Assembly (NCBI GenBank): GCA_900169235.1
Contig: FWCC01000024.1
Span: forward strand, 1-64,000
DNA: 64,000 bases
Direction: 5' to 3'
DNA from: Zarea fungicola
Lineage: Eukaryota; Ascomycota; Sordariomycetes; Hypocreales; Cordycipitaceae
Position 1 is the stretch's first letter. Each line of letters begins with the position of its first letter. The notes beneath the pieces were generated by a model that ran no database searches, had not been told where the DNA came from, and saw only the letters and a program-made list of their open reading frames with translations. Of this stretch, positions 36,071 through 47,900 are shown piece after piece. The position numbers and the translations under genes were made by a program.

Positions 36071-37938
36071 ATGGTTGAAACTGTCGAGACAGTCGATCTA
36101 TCGCATACCGTTGGGCTCTACTATGGCCCAGCGACGATTTCCAAAGGCAAAGTCCTTCACATCTCAGGGCAGCCCGGAAATACCAACGACGGCTACGTCC
36201 CAGACGATTACGAATCTCAGATCCATCTGTGTCTATTCAACTTGCGCAAGCTCATTATTGCAGCTGGAGCCAATATCGAGCACATCGCCAAGCTTTGCGT
36301 CTACATTGTCAACTACGATGCCACCAACCGCAAGCATGCGAAGCCGATTCAGCGCTTCTTTGGCCGTCACAGACCTGCGCAGACACTAGTCCCGGTGCCC
36401 AAACTGGCCGTTCCATCATGGCTCATTGAAATCGACGCTACGATCGCCCTGCCGGATCCCTCACTGCCTCCAACTCTTCCTACAGCATCTGAAGCGTACG
36501 ATATTGTAATCATCGGCGCGGGTCTCGCTGGCTTGAGCGCTGCGCATGAAGTTCGCAAGGCAGGCTATTCATGCGTTGTACTTGAGTCGCGGGACCGGGT
36601 AGGTGGCAAAACTTGGAGTCAGCCTCTTGGCGACGGTGCTGGTATCATCGATGTAGGAGCTGGCTGGATCAACGACACCAACCAGAGCCGTGTCTACGAG
36701 CTTGCTCAACGTTATGGTGCAGAAACAATTGTGCAAAACACTGAAGGAAACTGTGTTCTGCAGAGCTTCGATGGCAGCTGCTCTACTTTTCCTTACGGAG
36801 AGCTACCGAATGTAAGTCGTATTCCGCCACTGGGGGCACATGAATCACTCTGGTTAACTGATGCTTGCAGTTTGACGAACCAACAAAGAAGAACGTCGCG
36901 GAGATTCGGGATCTATGCGAGGCAGAGTGCCAGGCGCTGGATACATGGCGGCCAAGAAATACAGAGCTTGATGCGCAGACTTTCGAGGCATTCCTGCTTT
37001 CAAAGGGCGCTGGGAAGGAGGCTCTCGCGACTGCGACAATCTGGACACGAGCCATGTTGGGACTCGAGCCCAGTGATCTCTCAGCTTTGTACTTTCTGAA
37101 TTACTGCAAATCCGGCGGTGGCTTGCTTCAGATGCGCTCTGATCGCAAGGACGGCGGCCAGTACTTGCGCATCCGCCAGGGCACACAACACTTCGCACTC
37201 GGCCTTGCCTCTGATTTACCAGAGGGCGTTGTCAGGTTGTCGAGCCCAGTACAGACGGTTGTCCAAGAAGCGAATGCTGTTATCAAGGTCCAAACTACTG
37301 AAAACCTTTACGCGGCTCGCAAGGTCATTACCACAGTTCCTGGCCCCGCGCTGAAACATATTGACTTTTACCCTGCGCTCCCTCCTGTCAAGCGGGCCTG
37401 GTCGGAGTCGTCGATTCACGGCTACTATACCAAGGCTATGATGGAATTCAAATCACCATTCTGGGTTGAACGTGGGTATTGTGGACTTGTGCAGTCCTTT
37501 ACGGGACCAGCTGGTGTCATCCGCGACAGCTGCAGCCCATTGGACGAGAAGTACGTTCTGACTTGCTTCATGGGTGGAGAGCCTGGTCAGGCATGGGCGA
37601 GCCTTTCGGATGAAGAACGCATCAAGGCTTTGCTTGATCAAATTGGAAAGGTTTACGGAGGTGTCAATGTCCAGAATGAGTTCCGGCAGATGGTTGCCTA
37701 CGAATGGGTCAATGATGAGTGGGCGGGCTGGGGATGCCCATGCACCTCACTGCCCCCCGGTGTGCTTGATAGCCTTGGTGGAGATTGTCTGCGTCAATCT
37801 TGCGGCAATCTTCACTTTGCCGGCACGGAGACCGCTGGTGAGTGGAAGGGGTACATGGAGGGTGCGATTCGCAGTGGTGAAAGGGCGGCCGCTGAAGTTG
37901 TGAAAGAATTGGCCTCCACTGTCTCGTCTAGACTGTAG
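36071..37938 (+). CDS. RidA-amine oxidase fusion, peroxisomal
   Basis: Exons 36071-36811 and 36871-37938 give 602 aa. Residues 1 to about 130 form a RidA/YjgF domain (GLYYGPATISKGKVLHISGQPG, FNLRKLIIAAGANIEHIAK). At the usual catalytic Arg position it reads PAQTLV, Gln instead of Arg. A Pro-rich linker leads at about 145 to a flavin amine oxidase: IIGAGLAGLSAAHEV (FAD), ESRDRVGGKTWSQ, DVGAGWINDT, TTVPGPALKHIDF, and the C-terminal FAGTETAGEWKGYMEGAIRSGERAA. The chain ends SRL, a type 1 peroxisomal signal. It oxidises an amine to an imine with H2O2 release; the fused domain may accept or stabilise the imine. The ATG at 36071 was chosen because upstream codons lack the family's character. Substrate unknown. 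Confidence 0.93.
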
Positions 37939-38215
37939 AGCTGCAGTAGCATGAGTTTATTGCCAGAGAAGAAATCTTGGAGGGGTTAGAATTGCTCAGT
38001 CATCATTATTTTAGATAATAATAAATCTTCGTGGCCACAATGCTAGAACTGGATTTTTATAAATCGATCAATTGTGCTAAAAGCTTTGCAGCGAAACCTT
38101 TGTTGTGCTCGAAGCAGCAGCAACCGACCTGGCTCGCGCTCTTCATCATTATTCACTAATTGTAAGAAGCGCGAAATCTTTGTTCCTTTGAGAACTAAAA
38201 TTTTATTATTACCAA

Positions 38216-39305
38216 CTATGTATATGGGTTCTCTGGGCTGAACTCGGCTTTCCACAAGCCCCTCCTCTCCTTTGCCTTTAATTGTAAGCCTTTCATTATT
38301 CCATAGATAATACGCAAGGTCGGCGCAGGCACCCCGAACCTGTCAGCCTCGCGCAGCGGCTCACCGACTAGATTCTCAACTTCCATCAGGTTGCCCTTTT
38401 CGTAGTCTTGACACATGCTCGGCTTAAAGGCCGTGTCGTTTGGGTCTTGATGCAAGACATGTGTCTCTGCATTCTCTTGTATCTCTACCCCAGCAGCCTT
38501 GGCAATAGCGCGGATCTCTCCCATCAGCGGCACGATGAGATCATCAATAACATGTTTGCTCATGCGCATTCGCGGTGTATCCATCCGCAAAATGGAAGAC
38601 ACCGGGTTAAAGCTGCCGTTGTACATGATCTTCCGCCAGCGAGCCTTGGGGACATCAGCATCGTAGACGACGTCGAGTTTGCCGTGGGGATTGTAAATGG
38701 CAACATATGATTTTGCGGCCGCATCGGCGACATCCTGAGGTACCTGTGGATTGGCAAAGGCACCAATCTTCTGGCAGTCAGGATCATCATTGTAGATCTT
38801 GCCAGGGGCAGTTTCGGTAGCACCAGTGTAAGCGACACTGCTGATCAGAGGATTGCTAGGAAAGCGGCCAAGCAACGGCCTCTCGATGTTGATTCCATTC
38901 TGAGATAAGACTATGGCTGTCTTTCCGGGAGTAACTGCTGGGGCAATAATGTCGGCGACAGTGGGCGAGACATCGGGGAGATTCTTAGTGGTAACGAGAA
39001 TGTAGTCGAACGGCGCGACATCTGGCCTGGATACATCAGGAACCACCTTGGAAACTGCGATGTTGTCAACAGCCATACTTGACAGGATTCAGGGAGTATT
39101 TGCCTAGTCACATACTTGCTGTTGGTCGCCAGCTGCTGACTTGACCCCAGAGCACTGAGTCGATGTCGATGCCCTGCTTTAACACAGCATCATAATTTGA
39201 TCGCATGACAGCAGTGACCTCGGCAAGACCGCCTTGCTCCAGTGCGTAGGCCGACATGGAACCGATACCCCCAGTACCAACAACAAGGACTCTGCATTTC
39301 GGCAT
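38216..39305 (-). CDS. ketopantoate-reductase-family 2-oxoacid reductase
   Basis: Exons 39305-39116 and 39054-38216 give 342 aa. MPKCRVLVVGTGGIGSM is the NADPH Rossmann motif. FDYILVTTKN, TAIVLSQNGINIE and a C-terminal helical domain with RKIMYNGSFNPVSSIL (the Lys and Asn of the active site) are present. The splice GCAA|GTATGT...CGCAG|TTTCC was preferred because it gives both the consensus donor and the family alignment (WRPTAISKVVPDV). Family members reduce ketopantoate to D-pantoate, while fungal and bacterial paralogues such as D-mandelate dehydrogenase act on other 2-oxo acids. Placed next to hydroxyacid-oxidising enzymes rather than pantothenate genes, so a non-pantoate substrate is likely. 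Confidence 0.88.
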
Positions 39306-40406
39306 TTTGACTGAGATAAATAGTATGAAATGCAGTGGAGGAACCAAATCACTTGGTTGGAAGTTTCTCTCTGAGTAGGCGATCCAGATGCGCGCTGTTG
39401 CATATGGGAGAAGAGGGTAGGACGGGCTCAGTAAAGGGAGATACTAAGTCTTGGATTCTACTACTGCAATCTTTCCTAGCCGAATTATGGGTGATGAACG
39501 TCGCAGCCAGCCAAAAACTTATTTCGCGCGTTGTCTGAATGACATGTCAACAAGTTGCCGTTACGTCCTGCCGATTGAGCTTTTGGGATAACGTATGAAA
39601 GGTGTGCCCAGAGGCAGTTGACAGCGAGCAAAGTGGACCATTTTGCACTGTCCGTGAAAGGCAGCTTCTAGCGAGCAAGTTCCCTGCCGAGCCTCCGCTG
39701 TCTCGCATGCACGATTCGTAGCGTTTGGGCATCCAGGAGCGACACTTTAGTTGGCGATAGGATAATTGCCAGAAGTTCATTACAACACGGTAGTTCTCGC
39801 CATAAGTTTCCTATTCTTTCATGTTTATCGCATCAATCGGTGATCTCCCTTGTCTGAACTCAGTTGCACAGACATTTAGCCCTCAATAGAGGCAGTAAGT
39901 TAGCACGCTATAGTAGTGTCAGTCCGATTGATGCCACTACCCCGCTGTAATGAGCCTCATTAGAACTGCCGACACCAGTGTAAGTCCTGTGCTGCCTTTT
40001 TGGAACCATTTCAGTGCAGACGCGTGTATAGTTGTGAAATGCCGCGTCAAAAAAGCTTATCAGCAAATTAGTGAAATGACAGTAGTGAGTTGTTATTCTA
40101 TGATAATTTTACCATAAGGAAGGCATCGGCGAGACCTTTCTTGTAGTCGCCAGCTACACATGAAACCGATCGACCGGTCTCGCAGCTACTCTACAGCATT
40201 GCTTGGGGCGGAACAGCTGCCGAGTCGGCATTAGCAGAAGATCGGTGATGCTTTGATAGCCCGTCTTGACTATAAGGTCATAATAACTCGAAACACATCT
40301 CCAAAATACAGCCAATTCCCACAACTCGCTGCTACGTCATACCAACGTGTTTCTGTGCCAGTGAAGCAGAACAGGCAGCAATTCTGCCACGGTGTTTTGA
40401 GCCATC
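39306..40406. promoter_or_regulatory. spacer between divergent reductase and D-hydroxyacid dehydrogenase genes
   Basis: 1.1 kb with no recognisable gene. A 77-codon minus frame (39780-39547) has no features. No strong operator-like palindrome found. Confidence 0.4.
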
Positions 40407-42466
40407 ATGCTGTACAAAAATCTTGTCCGTAATATTCTCCAACCTCATACACAGTTTCGTTTCACAACAGGAAGGACCATCGTCCAACAGCCGGTTTGGG
40501 GGCGCAACGGTAGAAGCATATCTGCTAGCGTCAGGTTTTCTGAACGGGCAGCAAACTTGACGTTCTGCCAAAAAGCTCTAATCGCATCAATTGCCAGCGT
40601 TACCCTAACTACCATCAGCGTCGCATGCCTGAGCATAGGAAACCCGGTGCAGTTTGATTGCGACAATGGTTCGTTTGAGTTGCCCATACTTGATAGGCGA
40701 AGATTACCAAAGGTCGAATATGCAACCTTGAAAGAAATGGAATTGGTATGGGAGTTTTTCTTCTCGAAACCGACGTATAAAAATTTACATTGCATTCTAA
40801 CTCTTTATTCCTAGGCCATTAATAAGATTCGCCGTCAACTCAAGCACGTCGACGGCATTATATCAACAGACCCAGCCGATCTCAAGGCCCACGGCTATTC
40901 CGAATGGTCCTCCGTCAACATTGACACCCTTCCTGTTGCAGTGGCATACCCTCGCTGCACCGAGGATGTACAGGCAATTGCTCGGGTGTGCCATGAGCAC
41001 AGGATCCCTCTTGTACCATATAGTGGAGGTAGCAGTGTCGAGGGGCACACAAGTGCGCCTTTTGGTGGCATAAGCCTCGACTTTGGTTTTATGGATAAAT
41101 GCCTCCGCTTCAGGCCTGAAGATATGGATGCGACAGTGCAACCTGGCTTGTGCTGGACTGAACTAAACGAGGAACTTGCCAGCCAGGGCTCCAATTTGTT
41201 TTTTCCCATTGACCCAGGTAAGCCGTTGTGATTCCAGTATAGAGCATCCCGCTCGTGCTGTTGGTACATACACCATCTGACTCAAACTTATTCGCTAATA
41301 AAATCCCAGCGCCTAGTGCCAAATTTGGTGGCATGATTGGCACAAATTGTTCAGGGACCAATGCCGTTCGGTATGGTACCATGAAGGACTGGGTGCTCAA
41401 TGTCACCATGGTCCTTGCTGACGGTAGTGTTGTCAAGACGCGCCGCCGTCCGCGCAAGTGCAGTGCCGGATACAACCTCAACAGTCTTATTGTTGGCTCA
41501 GAAGGCACTCTTGGTATTGTTACCGAGGCTACTGTTAAACTTGCCCCGATACCAGAGCAATACTCAGTCGCAGTGGTTCCTTTCCCTAGTCTGCAGCATG
41601 CAGTCTCTGCTGCCACCGCGGTGATCCGAAGGGGGGTACCCGTTGCAGCTCTGGAGCTCATGGATGAAATTCAAATGCGTGTAATCAACGAAGCCGGTAC
41701 TACCCTACCAAAAATCTGGAAGGAAGTCCCAACGCTGTTCTTCAAATTTGCAGGAACACTTGGCACAGTAACGGACAATATCGCGACGGTGCGGGAGACA
41801 ATCAAGGAATACGAGCCGGAGACTTTTGAATGGGCGACAGACCCAGAGGAGCAGGCAAGATTGTGGTCTGCACGGAAAGAATCGCTGTATTCCTTGTTAT
41901 CATTGAGAAAGGATGGTGAGCAATTATGTGAGTTGGCAAATTCAGTGAGTCTGTCATTACTAGGAGCTGACACCCTGATAGGGAACACAGATGTCGCAGT
42001 ACCTCTGAGTCGACTCACCGAGATTATACAAGATAGCAAGAAGGAGGCAGAATTATTTGGTCTACTGGCCACCGTCAAAGGTCACGTTGGTGATGGCAAC
42101 TTCCATGAGAACATCTTCTATGATGCAACAAATGCTGAAGAACGAAAAAGCGCCGAAGCCCTTGTCAAGGCCATGGTTCGGCGTGCCTTGGATATGGACG
42201 GGACCTGCACTGGTGAGCATGGAATTGGTCTCGGTAAGAAAGACAGTCTAGAGAAGGAGGTGGGCAATGATACAATTGCCGTCATGGTGAGTTGCAATGT
42301 GCAGAAATGGATGGCGATACTGTGGCTCTGCTGACATTGTCTAGAAACTTCTCAAGTCTGCACTCGATCCTGGCTGGATCATGTAAGTGACTGACTCGGC
42401 TTGTCCTCGAGAAGTATAACTAATTTATTATTGTACAGGAACCCAGGAAAAGTTTTTGATTTGTAA
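40407..42466 (+). CDS. mitochondrial D-2-hydroxyacid (D-lactate) dehydrogenase, FAD-linked
   Basis: Exons 40407-40745, 40815-41217, 41310-42286, 42345-42382 and 42439-42466 give 594 aa. The N-terminus is Arg-rich and amphipathic (mitochondrial presequence-like), followed by a hydrophobic segment at about residues 58-76. The PCMH FAD domain shows LVPYSGGSSVEGH, QPGLCWTELNEEL, FGGMIGTNCSGTNAVRYGTM and VGSEGTLGIVTEATVKL. The C-terminal domain has GHVGDGNFHENI and CTGEHGIGLGKK (metal and catalytic His). The last exon gives NPGKVFDL, the canonical end. It would oxidise D-lactate or another D-2-hydroxy acid and pass electrons to cytochrome c. DLD-type by motif; D-2-hydroxyglutarate is an alternative substrate. 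Confidence 0.93.
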
Positions 42467-42898
42467 AATAGACATTAGCGTCCTGGAAGCTGGGCTGCGC
42501 TAGAGGAAGAGCACTTACACCACCTCCCACTTAGTTTTTCACTTCTTTATACCTGTAATTCTCAGTGGGGTATTAATACCATACTTTTATTTTGGATTAA
42601 TTTCGTCTGAGTCTCTGGACTAGTGAACTTGGAGCAGACGGAACACTAGGGTGCTCTCGCTGATAGAAAACACACCATATTTTGCGTTTTTTTTTGCACA
42701 CTGGCCTGCACACAGTTGGTCAGGGCAGACACTCCGTATCTCTTTGACATATAATTCAATTTCATGTTGCTTTACATATTTTCAATGGTCGCTCAGTGCG
42801 ACTCACTATAGCTTGAAAGATACACTGAAGGACAATATCCGAGTTCTGGGGATAGTTTACCTCCACGCTGCAAATCATAACACCCTAGGGAGCCTCTT
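42467..42898. other. intergenic between convergent genes
   Basis: 3' flanks of the D-hydroxyacid dehydrogenase and acyl-CoA ligase genes, AT-rich, no gene. Confidence 0.6.
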
Positions 42899-44922
42899 TT
42901 AGAGCTTCGCCTGACCATTATTCAGCCTCTGCCATTCATCCTTTCTAAATGGGACATATGTGTCTCCTTTCAACCAGTACAAGATAATTTCTTCACCTTT
43001 ATGGCTAACCGGATTGACACCAGCATCACGCAAAGCGACCTTTTGCTGCTTATGGGTACCCGTTGTCGAAGAAGCGCTGCCAGCCTCGTTGACGAGACGC
43101 AGGAACAGAGGGACAGCATATCGCGGAAGAGACTGGCGCATATGCGCTGCGAGGCTCCTGAGGTCATCTTCACTCGGTGACCCTCTGCGAAAACTGATGG
43201 CAGCGCATCCGGCACGGCCATCGTGGTTCGGTAGCTGCACTCCATATACGTTTGCCTCACTGACCTGTGGGTGCAAACCCATGGCGTTGCTGACTTCCAT
43301 GGTCGAGACGTTTTCGCCTTTCCAACGGAACGTGTCGCCCAGGCGGTCGCTGAAGAAGAGCAAGCCGTCATCTTCCCAGCGCATGGCATCGCCGGAGCGG
43401 AACCAAGCATCGCCCTTGGCGCGTACGTCTCGAATGATTTTCTTGTTTGTTGCCTCTGTATTGTTGTAGTAGCCTTGGAAATTCTCATTGATGTCCTGTG
43501 CTGAAACTTTGAAAAGCATTTCCCCTGTATCTCCATTCTTGGCGGGGATGCATAGACCCGTCTCTGGATCGCGCACCGGGCTGTCCGTATCCCAGTCCGT
43601 AAGGGCGACAAACGTCTTGCTATTGAAGAGCATCTTGAACAACCATCCGGCGCGACCAATCGCCCCACGCGACAGGTCATTGCGGCTAATGTTCCATATG
43701 CCCATGACGCCTTCAGTGGCGCCGTAGAACTCGATGACCGTATCAATGCCAAACCGGTCGGTAAATGCGCGCCACACATCTGCGCGGAGGCCGGCACCAT
43801 ATACCGTCTTGACATTGTGCTTCTTGTCAAGATTCTCACCAGTCACTGGATCGTGCTCGGACGGCGCATCCAGCAGGTAGCGGAGCGCCTCCCCGATGTA
43901 CAAAATGGACGTTGCTTTGGTCTCGCGGACTTCTTTCCAGAAGTTCTGCTTGGAGAACTTGGCAGACAGCGCAAGCGCATTGCCAGAGACTAGGCTGGCC
44001 ACAAACCCGATTAGAGACCCAGTAGAGTGATACAAGGGCATTGCCTGTTGCTTTTTATTAGTGCGCCGCCAAGACGCGGGATTTCGCGAACGTGACTTAC
44101 TGAAAACATGATTTCACCTGTGGAACGGCGCAAGAGCGTGTTGGTGATGTGGGCTGCCATGTACACCTTTTTCCATGAGACAACGGCAGCCTTTGGGAAC
44201 CCAGTCGTGCCGGATGTGTAAATGAGAATCGCAAGGTCGGTGCTTGCCTTTACGGTTCTGTCTTCATCCGGGTACCGAACCGCTGGCGAGCCAAAAGCCT
44301 CGGCTTGCACCTCTGGCGTCACAACAATGAGCCTCATGCCCGGCACCTCACTGCTTACATCTTGCGCAGAAGAAGCCACCTGTGGGTCGACAAGGCATAT
44401 GTCAGACCTGGATATGCGTAAGCAGTGCGCAAGCCCCTTGCCCGTTTGTAGATAATTGACAAATGCCGGCGTGGCTCCAATGCTCCAAAGGGCCAGCCAA
44501 GTAACAACAAACATGTCTGTGTTGGCATAACACATGGCGACGACTTGTTTTGGCTTTATTACAAACCTGGTCCTTAACCAATGGCCATAGCGGAGCACCG
44601 TGTCGTATAGCCCGCCGTAGGTCCAGGTCCGCCCCTGGAATATGAGAACAGGTGCATTTGCGTGACCTGGTTTCTTGGCCCAGTCTTCCAAGTCATAAAA
44701 TGGGTTGAGTTTCTGAGTGCGAAGGCGACTGTTGCAGGATGTGGCGCCATTGAAAATAGATTTGGCCATGAGAAGGTCATATCCGATGGAGGCTTTCGCA
44801 TTGGCATATGCGAGCAGACCAGCTGCTGCGGGGAGAGCTAGTGCCATGGAAGCTAAAACACGGCCGTATTGGTTTAGTGTTGATCAGAATTGAATGGTCG
44901 GGTGCAGGTACATACCAGCCAT
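42899..44922 (-). CDS. FAT1-like very-long-chain acyl-CoA synthetase/fatty-acid transporter
   Basis: Main exons 44852-44101 and 44044-42899, with a 7-bp first exon 44922-44916 (ATGGCTG|GTATG) proposed because it joins in frame. If this is not used, translation starts at ATG 44847. The long form is 634 aa. Motifs: ILIYTSGTTGFPKAAVVS (AMP-binding), EFYGATEGVMG, and FFSDRLGDTFRWKGENVSTMEV, which is the VLACS/FATP-specific signature rather than the generic ACS hinge. An N-terminal hydrophobic stretch suits membrane association. The C-terminus AKL is a peroxisomal type 1 signal. It activates long acyl or bulky carboxylic acids for peroxisomal oxidation. Convergent with the D-hydroxyacid dehydrogenase gene. 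Confidence 0.9.
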
Positions 44923-47900
44923 GGTAACAAGGGCAGGCGTATATACCTCAGAGCACAGAATAGAATATCAATAGCTTCGGCCCGTGGGGAGAAAGTTGGA
45001 GATGAAAGAAGCAGACAGTTCATAAACCCGGAATGTCAGCCTAGGTGCACAAGGGCCTCTGGCTACTGTAGCTAGCTTTTGACGGCGCCGGGGCTAAATG
45101 AAGCCGAAGGGCCGTAGTCCGACGATCCGACAGTCTGAGCAGGCAATACCATTATGGAACACATCGAGCGCCTTTCTCACATCATTAAAATAAATACATG
45201 ATGTTTTCTTCTTTGTACTCCTAGTACATGGCTTTCTTGATTGTGCTTGACTGCCGTGTAAGCATATTGAAGTCGCGGACAGTCTTGTTAGCAATCCACC
45301 AATCAGCACTCGAGTAAGTACACCACCCGCGTCACCGCCAAGACAGCGAAGCATTTCACAGCATTTTGTTTGGTGTCCGCTAAGTAAATTGATTAGATTT
45401 TATACCTCCGTGTTCAAAGCTTCAAAATATCGGCTTTGAGAGGATATAGGTACAGTTTCCCCTGTTTCCGGAGTGTGAAGTATGTAGTGGCTGTTTAGGT
45501 GAGACTGTCTTTCTTAGTCCAAGTGTGACCAGTCATCGGTTTCTTACACCCACGCCCAGCCTGGCCGGGGTTTTAATCCGTAGTTCAAAGTCGGTGATAC
45601 GCCGTGCAACCTAATCACAGCTCAGATACCAGTGTTCCACTGTCCGCGGCGTTTGCTCTGTGAAAGTGCACATAATTGTGCTGGCTGAATGCCTCGATTT
45701 CTGTCTCTAGCCCATTCACCCTCCCAAGCCTCTCTTCCAAAGACTCCCAAATCTCTCATTGCTTAAAAGTTCCCGTTGCCACATCGTCCGCATCGACACT
45801 AATAATACGCGACTGCGTCACAGAAGGTGTGCGAAGATGCACCGACGGCCGCTCCACGAGAAGCTGATCGGGACAAACTTGCTCTCCGTCGCAGCAATGG
45901 CCGTGTAGGTAGAAGCATTCGGGTCACTGTCGCCTTTCCCATTGATGGCATTCTATGGCATTTGGTATTTTTTACGCGCCCAGATGGAGCCAATGTCACG
46001 GATCTCATCAAGGGTGTCGACAGACTCGTGCGTGGGTTGGCTCACGTTCATGCTGGTGGTATGCGTGTGTGTAGCTAATGAGTTTATCGGGGGTCCAACG
46101 ATTGAAGCAGATATCCGTGTTTCTTCCTGTAAAAAAAAAGACTTTTGTTTGGAGTGTATAGCGACAATCATGACATCTGACTGATCGCCTCCGCCAGTGG
46201 CTTCGGAGCTGCCCTGGCCGCCAATGTTGGTCGTGTCTCTTGCCTAGAACACGAATACTAGACTGGTCAGCTTTGAGCTCTTGACACTTTCTGAATGTAA
46301 TACCTACGGCTATTGACGCTGGAGTTAAATGTCGCATCACAGCTTGGTTTCACAAAGCTTGTACTCCGAAGGGCATATGGGTCGGCTGCCGGTCTGAGAA
46401 TGTGACAAGTCCGGCACCATTCTCAGAAAGCTCGTCCCGATAACTGAGATTGGCGCACTCGCCACTGTAGCCAATTCAAGTACTATCGTGTCATGGGGGC
46501 TTTCCAGTCGTTAAAGCGCAAAGTGCCGCAGGAGGTTCCTTTACGCGATGCCCTGGAAAACCGCTACATGACACATCTGCAGCCACCCTTTTCTGGCTTG
46601 TGCTTCGCAGATGAAGCGTTCAAAATTAAGTGCGAAGCTGTTGGGCAAATGCGAGTATCATCACAGCATACCAGAGGAGTCGCTCGGCATCAAGCCAATG
46701 CCTCCAATAGTGTTCACGTATTCGATGTCATCATCATCAAACTGGCCGAAAGGCAACACTTGCCTGTTCCATTGGCCGTGATCAATTGTGCAGTTGCGCT
46801 CGGATGGGTTGGCCCGATCGCATCGGAAGACTTTAAGCGCTGACGCGATTTGGAAAATAGCATCACTGACCGCACAACCTTGGCCGCTGGTCTTGGCATT
46901 ATCGTAGCTGCGCAGACAGCTGTGGGCCTCGCCAGTCTCAACTGGCCTGAAGAACTTGAACGCGCCGTCCCGCGACACTGTAGACTGGACCAGTCATGTC
47001 ACCGGATACCTGGCAACGCCTGCTTCTGCCTTTTGCAGCATAGGTATTCAGCTTGTCGCCACGACATCCAATGGCGATTTTCCTTGTATCCACGGCCAAG
47101 CCTGGAATCTTGGCGACGACGCCTTGTAGGGCGACAATGGGTCTCACAAGATCCCTCTCCCGAAGCGGATCCGTCCGTGAACAAGGCTCCCGAGGATACT
47201 GAAAGGAAAGGACATTTTCTGTTGGGCAACGAAATCAACCTTTGAAGGATAACATTGCCAAAAAATCGAGCTCGGAAAAGAGGCCTACTTCAGGTCGATG
47301 TGGGTGACGCCGCAAGCTCTCATGAAAGTGGTCGTCTGACTGGCGGAAATCGTATTTCTTCACCAAGACGGCACGGAGAATCGATGGGGCCACTTGCCCC
47401 TTGGCAAAATGATTGTGGCGGGCTTGGTTGGATGTTTGGTCGTTGGGGTAATGGTAATTTGGGGGGAGATTTTTAGCCACGTCGGGCATGGCGCACTTCC
47501 GGGCATCAATCCCTTGTTTCGCCGGTTCTCTGCTTGCTGCGTACAACGTGACGATTGCCGCAGCGGCGCCGGCGGCGAGTAATGAAGCAGATAACTGCAT
47601 GATAGTCCAAGACATTGATCCCGTAGAAGCCGCTGAGGAAGGTGTTCCATTGTCTTTTTCAACTTCCGCGGGTGTCATTATGGTCATGGCCTTTTTCTAT
47701 ACCGTCTACTCCGTACGGCGATGTGCAAAGCCAGAACGCTACTGCAGTGTAATCAGGAGTTCAGCGCTAACTGCGCGTTAGCCTACTGCATTGGACAAGA
47801 GCGAAGATGGGCTGGAAAACGGGCTTGAAATGTGGCTTCAAGCTTTGCTAATTGTAGACTTTTGCGCAGGCCAATGTTACTTCATTAATTCTGTACAGTT

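Noticed and set aside
47235..47781. Overlapping 150-codon minus and 97-codon plus frames with an Ala-rich hydrophobic stretch
   Set aside because: The hydrophobic run appears on both strands from a GC-alternating sequence; no way to choose and no known family.
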